Source: Sporosarcina luteola
GTDB taxonomy: Bacteria > Bacillota > Bacilli > Bacillales_A > Planococcaceae
Direction of reading: 5' to 3'
Assembly (NCBI RefSeq): GCF_023715245.1
Contig: NZ_JAMBNV010000001.1
Coordinates: 248,001-312,000, forward strand
DNA: 64,000 bases
The notes beneath the pieces are model-generated. The model saw nothing but the letters and a program-made list of their open reading frames with translations. It did not search any database and was not told where the DNA came from. The stretch's first letter is position 1; every line of letters starts with the position of its first letter. A program made the translations under genes and the position numbers. This document shows positions 59,215 through 64,000 of the stretch, piece by piece.

Positions 59215-59257
59215 CTGGCAGTGTGAAGGTCACCGGTTCGAGCCCGGTATGCTCCAT
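59215..59257 (+). mobile_element. attR of the genomic island (displaced tRNA-Ala 3' end)
   Basis: 42 of 43 bases match the 3' part of the tRNA-Ala gene at 38493. The sequence upstream does not form the rest of a tRNA, so this is the displaced chromosomal 3' end. The original terminator still follows. Confidence 0.85.
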
Positions 59258-59263
59258 TTTAGG

Positions 59264-59303
59264 AAACCTCATCAAATTAACTTTTGATGAGGTTTCTTTT
59301 TTA
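59264..59303 (+). terminator. Original tRNA-Ala terminator, displaced by the island
   Basis: AAACCTCATCAAA pairs with TTTGATGAGGTTT, followed by CTTTTTT. It mirrors the island-supplied terminator at 38543. Confidence 0.8.
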
Positions 59304-59369
59304 TTTCAGTTGGTCAAATTTCTTGTTGTCGTGCTACGTGTGCCCGATTGAAGAAAGGGAGATGAAAAA

Positions 59370-59900
59370 GTGGAGGGTATGGTATTTCAAATAAGAAATG
59401 AACACGGCAAACAGTTGTATGAAATTTTGGAGGGTATTTCAGAATCTTCTTGGTATTGGTCGATAGTCCCGGAAGAATCATATTACTCAAGTAGTAATAA
59501 CTTAAATGATTTTCGTTCGTCATTATTCTCAGAATCCGAAACAATAATGGATGGCAAATCATTCATGAAGCACATTTCTAAAGAAGATTACTATTTAATA
59601 TTTGCGGATATTAAAGCTTTTCCTACTTTAGAAAGCGTAGTAACCATTAGCAATGAAATGGATTTCATGAAAGGCTCCTGTAAATTAGGGCTTTTAGTGG
59701 TTGATTCAGTCCAAGTAATTATATATTCACGAGAAAAACAAATTCTCTTGGATATTTCAGAGCGTGCCGAATCCTTGGGTTATAGAGACATTCGGTTCTT
59801 AAATAACAAAGATACAATTTCAGCTGTATGGGGATGGATGGATGTAGTAATAGAAAGTGACCATTGGTGGAGCAATAACAAGGAGCACAGTAATGAATAA
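59370..59900 (+). CDS. DUF2691 family protein
   Basis: A 176-residue soluble protein of the DUF2691 family known from Bacillus. It opens with MVFQIRNEHGKQLYEILEGI and contains SWYWSIVPEESYY and the conserved YYLIFADIKAFP, LGLLVVDSVQVIIYSREKQIL stretch. GTG at 59370 follows AGGGAG; the ATG three codons later is too close to its own GGAGG. The function is unknown. It is the first chromosomal gene after the island. Confidence 0.7.
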   Translation: MEGMVFQIRNEHGKQLYEILEGISESSWYWSIVPEESYYSSSNNLNDFRSSLFSESETIMDGKSFMKHISKEDYYLIFADIKAFPTLESVVTISNEMDFMKGSCKLGLLVVDSVQVIIYSREKQILLDISERAESLGYRDIRFLNNKDTISAVWGWMDVVIESDHWWSNNKEHSNE

Positions 59901-59964
59901 TAAGTTTATGAACGGGGATGGTATCAGTTAACTTGCGATATCTTCTCCGTTCTTTTATTTGCAA

Positions 59965-60013
59965 TTGACATGACACCATTAAGTGTCTTATTATAAGGAC
60001 ACCAAACAGTGTC
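59965..60013 (+). promoter_or_regulatory. ArsR operon promoter with two operators
   Basis: -35 TTGACA (59965-59970) and -10 TATTAT (59989-59994, 18 bp spacer). GACAC-N6-GTGTC occurs at 59972-59987, filling the spacer, and again at 59998-60013 over the start site. Both are perfect 5 bp arms, with centres 26 bp apart. Binding of the ArsR-type product would block transcription. Confidence 0.75.
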
Positions 60014-60040
60014 TAATTCACACATGAGGAGGGGAGGATT

Positions 60041-60361
60041 TTGATTACTACTGACCAAGAGCGCGACGTTTTTGTAGCGATTGCAGATCCGACTAGACGA
60101 AAGTTAATAAGGTTACTGGCAGGTTCAGAGGAGATGGCGCTATACGAATTAACCGCTCATTTTCAAATGGGGCGTACTGCAGTTTCTAAACACTTGGCTA
60201 TCCTCAAGGAGGCTGATTTAGTAAGGAATCGTAAAATCGGCAGAGAAACAAGGTATCGATTAAATGCAGCTCCCTTACAGGAAGTTAAAGATTGGTTATC
60301 TTTTTATGAGGAATTTTGGAATGAAAGAGCGGCAATACTTAAGAATATACTGGAGGAATAG
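60041..60361 (+). CDS. ArsR-family transcriptional regulator
   Basis: A 106-residue winged-helix repressor. The recognition helix region is ELTAHFQMGRTAVSKHLAILKEADLVRNRKIGRETRYRLN. It lacks the CxC metal site of ArsR/SmtB proper, so it is more like the ArsR members paired with SRPBCC (AHSA1) proteins. It starts with TTG after GAGGAGGGGAGG. The two palindromes in its promoter predict autoregulation. The next gene starts four bases after its stop. Confidence 0.85.
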   Translation: MITTDQERDVFVAIADPTRRKLIRLLAGSEEMALYELTAHFQMGRTAVSKHLAILKEADLVRNRKIGRETRYRLNAAPLQEVKDWLSFYEEFWNERAAILKNILEE

Positions 60362-60364
60362 ACT

Positions 60365-60757
60365 ATGGCTGATTTAGCATTAGATTTTCAATTCAAGAGT
60401 CCCGTTAATAAAGTATGGGATGCCTTAACGAATTCAGAAACACTTGCAAAATGGGTAATGGAAAATAATTTCAAACCGATCGTAGGATACAAATGTCAGT
60501 TTCGTAATGAGGCAATCGGTTTAGTTGTAGAGAGTGAAGTATTGGTAGTGGACGAGCCTAACAAGTTATCGTACACATGGGTCGGTGGGCCGATAAATAC
60601 AATCGTCACATGGACGTTAAAGCAAGAGGGTGAAACTACACACTTACATCTTGAACATACCGGTTTTGAAGAAGAAAACCAGGCGGCATTCAATGGCGCG
60701 AAATATGGTTGGTCAAGTATGGTGGACAAGTTGAGTAAACTGTTAGGAGAAATGTAA
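60365..60757 (+). CDS. SRPBCC (AHSA1-like) ligand-binding protein
   Basis: A 130-residue helix-grip protein: FQFKSPVNKVWDALTNSETLAKWVMENNFKPIVGYKCQFR at the N-terminus, then the beta strands LSYTWVGGP and TIVTWTLKQEGETTHLHLEHTGFEE, and the closing helix KYGWSSMVDKLSKLL. The family pairs often with ArsR regulators. The likely ligand is hydrophobic, but not known. It is translationally linked to the regulator and the reductase. Confidence 0.85.
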   Translation: MADLALDFQFKSPVNKVWDALTNSETLAKWVMENNFKPIVGYKCQFRNEAIGLVVESEVLVVDEPNKLSYTWVGGPINTIVTWTLKQEGETTHLHLEHTGFEEENQAAFNGAKYGWSSMVDKLSKLLGEM

Positions 60758-61465
60758 ATGGGCTTTTTTCAAGACGCAATAGCGATATTTAAAAAGAGGG
60801 ATTTAGTATTCATTAAGAGCTACAAGGAATCAGAAAATGTGTATACGTTCCTATTTGAAAAAGAGAAGGATGTAACGTGGAAAGCAGGACAACATGGTTT
60901 GTTTACAATTACTCATAAGAAAATAAAAAATGGAACACGGCCAATTAGTCTGGCATCTGCTCCCTCGGAAGATGTTGTTCAACTAACACTTGGTATTAAT
61001 GATACGCCGAGTGAGTTCAAGAAGGCGATGTTAGAGCTGCAACCGGGCATGAAAATAAGGATGAGTGGGCCAGTAGGGTCGTTTTATTTAAAAGATGACA
61101 GTCCTACCATCCTAATCGCAGGTGGAATTGGGATTACACCATTTCGGTCGATGCTGAAACAGATCGAGGCGGAAGGGAATGGAGTCGGAAAACAAATACA
61201 CCTACTTTATATTGATAGCAAAGGGTCATTTGTCTATAAAGATGAACTCGATAAAATTGCTGACAATACTTCGGTAACTGTAACTTACCTTGATTCGAGG
61301 AATGATTTACAACAAGAGATAAGCAAGCTGTCCGGCTTATATCTGAACAATGGTACCTACTATATTGCAGGACCTAAGACAATGGTGGAAACTCTCTCCG
61401 GTCACTTGCAAGGCAATTCTATATCGAAAAAGAGCATTAAAAAGGATGTCTTTTTTGGGTACTAA
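60758..61465 (+). CDS. Ferredoxin-NADP reductase-type flavoprotein
   Basis: A 235-residue FAD/NAD(P) oxidoreductase without a ferredoxin domain. FAD binding is in GTRPISLASAPSE; the NAD(P) domain opens with ILIAGGIGITPFRSMLKQ and ends with YYIAGPKTMVETL. The start codon directly follows the SRPBCC stop. As part of an ArsR-SRPBCC operon it may serve a redox or detoxification reaction; the partner acceptor is unknown. Confidence 0.85.
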   Translation: MGFFQDAIAIFKKRDLVFIKSYKESENVYTFLFEKEKDVTWKAGQHGLFTITHKKIKNGTRPISLASAPSEDVVQLTLGINDTPSEFKKAMLELQPGMKIRMSGPVGSFYLKDDSPTILIAGGIGITPFRSMLKQIEAEGNGVGKQIHLLYIDSKGSFVYKDELDKIADNTSVTVTYLDSRNDLQQEISKLSGLYLNNGTYYIAGPKTMVETLSGHLQGNSISKKSIKKDVFFGY

Positions 61466-61484
61466 CGGCTTTATGCACAATCAA

Positions 61485-61526
61485 AGGAACCTTATCAAAT
61501 TAACATTTGATCGGGTTCTTTTTTAT
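61485..61526 (+). terminator. Terminator of the ArsR operon
   Basis: GGAACC-TTATCAAAT pairs imperfectly with TTTGATCG-GGTTC, followed by TTTTTT. Confidence 0.75.
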
Positions 61527-61567
61527 TTGCTTCTTCCAGGCAAGTCCTTGTGAATTTTGTGTTACTG

Positions 61568-61942
61568 CTATCTTTTTTCAATCGCCATACGTAAGTTCGA
61601 GATGACTCCAAGCAATACTATTAATGAGCAAACTGTTTTTTCAAAAGGTGTTCCAAACATTTGTTGTATAAACCCAAAAGACCAAAGTGCGACAAAAAGC
61701 CAGCAAATATAGGTTATTCCTCTTTTGTGCGTATGTGGAATATTTTTGCCGGCAATCAGAGTGAATACTCCTCCAATAATAGAAATAAAGATACTGATAA
61801 TCGATATTGGTAGCTGCGCAGCGAAGGATTCAGAGCGTCCGCCATTAACCCATGTGAATGGAATAATGCCGCTAATAATTAGAACATGGATGCAAACAGT
61901 CAAAGCGTAAAAAACAAGCCCCATAAATACAGCAGTTTTCAA
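61568..61942 (-). CDS. Four-segment membrane protein, hypothetical
   Basis: 124 residues with four hydrophobic segments and short charged loops (KNIPHTHKRG between segments 2 and 3), ending in a basic tail. TTG at 61942 is used with AGGA upstream; the frame is open for nine more codons upstream without a standard start. No family is recognised. Confidence 0.6.
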   Translation of the reverse strand: MKTAVFMGLVFYALTVCIHVLIISGIIPFTWVNGGRSESFAAQLPISIISIFISIIGGVFTLIAGKNIPHTHKRGITYICWLFVALWSFGFIQQMFGTPFEKTVCSLIVLLGVISNLRMAIEKR

Positions 61943-62286
61943 GTTAATTTTCCTAAATTTCTCTAGTATAAAATCACCTCATTTCTTCCTTTTATCATTT
62001 TATTTAATCTAGTGAGATACTATTCCTACGTGATTTTCCATACGATACGATTTTTGTGCTCAAGCCCCAACCGAATTTCTAAGCTTAGATAATGGTTAAA
62101 CTAACCTCTTTAGTTCACTAAGGAAAAGGGCTTTAGGCTTTACCCCGTCAACAACCGAACGCGCTACAGTCTGGTAGGCGCTTTTTTTATTTGCTTGGTC
62201 AATGTGCAGGGCACATAAGCATGCAAAGATGAATATCTTAATGGCGAAGTCATTATGTTTACGGAGGAATCGTAATCGGATATTTT
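61943..62286. other. Gap with a degenerate relative of the island repeats
   Basis: TTAAACTAACCTCTTTAGTT at 62097-62116 and CCCCGTCAACAACCGAACGCG at 62143-62162 resemble worn copies of the palindrome and of the element end found in the island. A hairpin GCGCTAC/GTAGGCGC with a T run follows near 62161-62190. No gene is seen. Confidence 0.4.
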
Positions 62287-63057
62287 GTGAACGTAGATCA
62301 AGGTGTAAATTTATTCGTTGAAGATCTTAACCCGAAAGGCAGCAAGACCATTGTATTTATACATGGCTGGCCATTGAGCCATAAACAGTTCGAATACCAG
62401 TTTGATATTCTCCCATCAATGGGGTTTCGCTGTATCGGCATAGACTGGAGGGGCTTCGGAAATTCGGATAAACCTCTCGATGGCTATACGTTAGATAGAC
62501 TAGCTGATGATATCCGTGCTGTTGTGGGTGCGCTACAACTAGAGAACTTTGCGCTTGTAGGCCACTCAACGGGTGGATCTATTGCGATTCGATATATGAC
62601 GAGATATAACGGTTACGGAGTATCCCAGCTCGTACTTGTCGATGCGGCAGCTCCATTAGGATTCTCTGAAGAAACAGCCAATCGATATCTTACACAATCA
62701 GTAAATGATCGCCCTAAAATGATGCAGGACGTCATAGATGGTTTTTTCTTTCAGTATATAACTAACCAATTCTCTGATTGGTTTTTTCAGATGGGTATGC
62801 AGGCTGCAGGTTGGTCGACCGCTGCAATCATACAATTGTTAAGAGATTTGAATTTGTATAAAGACCTATCGGAAATTAGTGCCCCCACGTTAATCATTCA
62901 TGGTATTCATGACAAAGTAATTCCATTTTCACAAGCAAAGGAGGTAAATGAACTTATTCCGAATTCGCGGCTAATCTCATTCAAATATAGTGGTCATGGC
63001 GCTTTCTGGGAAGAACGCGATAAGTTCAATCGGTTGTTGACACAATTCATTCGATAG
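62287..63057 (+). CDS. Alpha/beta hydrolase
   Basis: A 256-residue single-domain hydrolase. Oxyanion-hole motif [10 protein letters not shown], nucleophile elbow GHSTGGS (Ser), acid in HGIHDKVIP and base in [10 protein letters not shown] complete the triad. The sequence style is that of the non-haem chloroperoxidase/esterase branch ([12 protein letters not shown]). It starts with GTG, with GGAGGAATCG rather far upstream (about 16 nt). The substrate is unknown. Confidence 0.85.
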   Translation: MNVDQGVNLFVEDLNPKGSKTIVFIHGWPLSHKQFEYQFDILPSMGFRCIGIDWRGFGNSDKPLDGYTLDRLADDIRAVVGALQLENFALVGHSTGGSIAIRYMTRYNGYGVSQLVLVDAAAPLGFSEETANRYLTQSVNDRPKMMQDVIDGFFFQYITNQFSDWFFQMGMQAAGWSTAAIIQLLRDLNLYKDLSEISAPTLIIHGIHDKVIPFSQAKEVNELIPNSRLISFKYSGHGAFWEERDKFNRLLTQFIR

Positions 63058-63089
63058 TAAACTCATGCTACTCTACTCGTTTTCATACG

Positions 63090-63599
63090 ATGAGACACGG
63101 GGGTGTTCATGAATTGTATAACCGGGAAGCAGCGGTCAGGTATGCGGATGAATGGTGGAATCGCAGGAATCCGGCCTATCCTGCATTCGATGTCGACTGT
63201 ACGAGTTATATTTCACAATGTCTACGCGCTGGCGGGGCGCCGATGTATGGGTATCCAAACCGCGAACGTGGCTGGTGGCTAAAAGGGGGGACGTGGAGCT
63301 TCAGTTGGTCGGTTGCACATTCAATGCGATGGTATTTGGCGGGTTCCAAGAAGGGATTGACTGCGCGACAAGTCTCTTCGCCTGAGGAGCTAGATCTAGG
63401 TGATGTCATTTGCTATGACTTCCAAGGGGACGGACGATTCGACCATACAACGATCGTCACGGCGAAGGACGGCGCCATGCCTCTTGTCAATGCTCATACG
63501 TATGATGCGTACCATCGGACATGGGATTATAAAGACTCCTATGCATGGCGGGAAAATGCGAAGTATGTCTTCTTTAAAATCAATGATTATTTCACGTGA
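63090..63599 (+). CDS. Amidase_6 domain protein (putative cell-wall amidase)
   Basis: A 169-residue protein made almost entirely of the Amidase_6 (PF12671) domain: [43 protein letters not shown] with the catalytic Cys in [26 protein letters not shown] with the catalytic His, and [10 protein letters not shown]. There is no signal peptide, although secreted relatives have long N-termini; the protein may be cytosolic or 5'-shortened. GGGGGTG lies downstream of the ATG, so the TTG at 63114 is a possible start. Confidence 0.75.
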   Translation: MRHGGVHELYNREAAVRYADEWWNRRNPAYPAFDVDCTSYISQCLRAGGAPMYGYPNRERGWWLKGGTWSFSWSVAHSMRWYLAGSKKGLTARQVSSPEELDLGDVICYDFQGDGRFDHTTIVTAKDGAMPLVNAHTYDAYHRTWDYKDSYAWRENAKYVFFKINDYFT

Positions 63600-63604
63600 A
63601 GCGG

Positions 63605-63648
63605 AAAAAGACGGAGCCATTCATTCAGGCAATCCGTCTTTTTATATT
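63605..63648. terminator. Bidirectional terminator between amidase and methyltransferase genes
   Basis: AAAAAGACGGA pairs with TCCGTCTTTTT across a 17-nt loop, between convergent genes. Confidence 0.85.
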
Positions 63649-64000
63649 TTTTTACTTGTGGAAATAAACATAGATGCATCTTCATGCACAAAAATACGTT
63701 CTCCATGATGGAAAGTCTTCATGTCAATTGATGTAAACCCAACATCGGACAACCTTTTCTGCAGTTCTTCATGCGAGAAGCCGTTATGAATTTTCGGGTG
63801 ATTCACATTATCGTTTTTGTCAAAATCAATAATGATCAGTTTTCCGCCATCGTTTAAAATATTGAAAAGTTCTTTAAGGATTTTTTCGGTATTCGGAATA
63901 TGAAGGAGGACGAGAGACAGTAAAATGATGTCGGCCTTTAGTTCAGGAGTTTCTTGAGTGAAATCGGAAAATAGAACTTTTGAGTTGGTGATCCTATTGC
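63642..64000 (-). CDS. SAM-dependent methyltransferase, C-terminal part (runs off window)
   Basis: The last 118 codons of a minus-strand gene whose start lies beyond the right edge. The translation contains ADIILLSLVLLHIPNTEKIL (motif around strand 4 of class I methyltransferases), LNDGGKLIIIDFDKND (strand 5), and a HEELQKRLSDVGFTSIDMKTF tail followed by a final GERIFVHEDASMFIS strand. It probably methylates a small molecule; no substrate can be read. Confidence 0.75.
   Translation of the reverse strand, partial: NRITNSKVLFSDFTQETPELKADIILLSLVLLHIPNTEKILKELFNILNDGGKLIIIDFDKNDNVNHPKIHNGFSHEELQKRLSDVGFTSIDMKTFHHGERIFVHEDASMFISTSKKI

Noticed and set aside
59215..59257. A second tRNA-Ala gene
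   Set aside because: Only the 3' part from the anticodon loop onward is present; the upstream sequence cannot form the acceptor 5' strand or D arm.

Overview
The window reads as a low-to-mid GC Bacillota chromosome, most likely a Planococcaceae member close to Sporosarcina. This is inferred from Bacillus-type gene families (hutU/hutI, YhgD/YhgE, YheI/YheH, DUF2089, YusW-like, DUF2804, YolD), strong GGAGG ribosome sites, frequent TTG/GTG starts and many classical intrinsic terminators. No rRNA or species-diagnostic marker is present, so the genus is an inference.

Chromosomal part 1 (1-38,460): a pyridoxamine kinase tail; a histidine-utilisation block (hutU, hutI and a YjiH-type membrane protein, with no hutH in view); two SEC-C zinc-motif paralogues; a TIGR00266 protein; a YcnC-like TetR regulator divergent from a DHA2 drug exporter; a lysine-catabolism operon (aldehyde dehydrogenase, lysine 6-dehydrogenase, acyl-CoA dehydrogenase) behind a perfect CcpA cre site; plsC; a lipoprotein serpin; an ABC-F ribosome-protection-type gene behind a leader peptide and attenuator; a DUF2089/SHOCT operon; a TetR-YhgE pair with two matching operators; an SDR oxidoreductase; an AtoE transporter; a beta-propeller protein; a PAS-GGDEF-EAL protein; a DMT transporter; a heterodimeric ABC exporter; a YusW-like lipoprotein; and a DUF2804 protein. 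Seven intergenic spaces here carry tandem arrays of 20-21 bp units, each array with its own unit sequence.

Genomic island (about 38,493-59,257, 20.8 kb, visibly AT-richer): it is inserted in the 3' end of a tRNA-Ala(GGC) gene. A 43 bp duplication (one mismatch) marks attL and attR, and TTGATGTAAA direct repeats near both ends look like integrase arm sites. The left end has a PBECR-like toxin candidate with its own leader RNA and a Tn916-type integrase. The right end has an HNH protein, a Xis-like protein, a Prim-Pol primase and a DUF3987 helicase-like protein, with a G-rich origin-like inverted repeat. The middle holds an ECF sigma/anti-sigma pair, a replication-relaxation protein, YolD, an Abi_C abortive-infection protein, a J-domain/LprI fusion, a second tyrosine recombinase, an intact IS3-family element and four small membrane or lipoprotein genes. 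Several of these cargo genes are punctuated by about 33-35 bp imperfect palindromes (arms ending ...CAACTAA / TTAGTTG...), and larger inverted elements of 170 and 320 bp bracket two cargo blocks. This cassette-like layout is the most unusual feature of the window.

Chromosomal part 2 (59,258-64,000): the displaced tRNA terminator, a DUF2691 protein, an ArsR-SRPBCC-flavin reductase operon with two GACAC-N6-GTGTC operators, a small membrane protein, an alpha/beta hydrolase, an Amidase_6 protein and the C-terminal part of a SAM-dependent methyltransferase running off the window.
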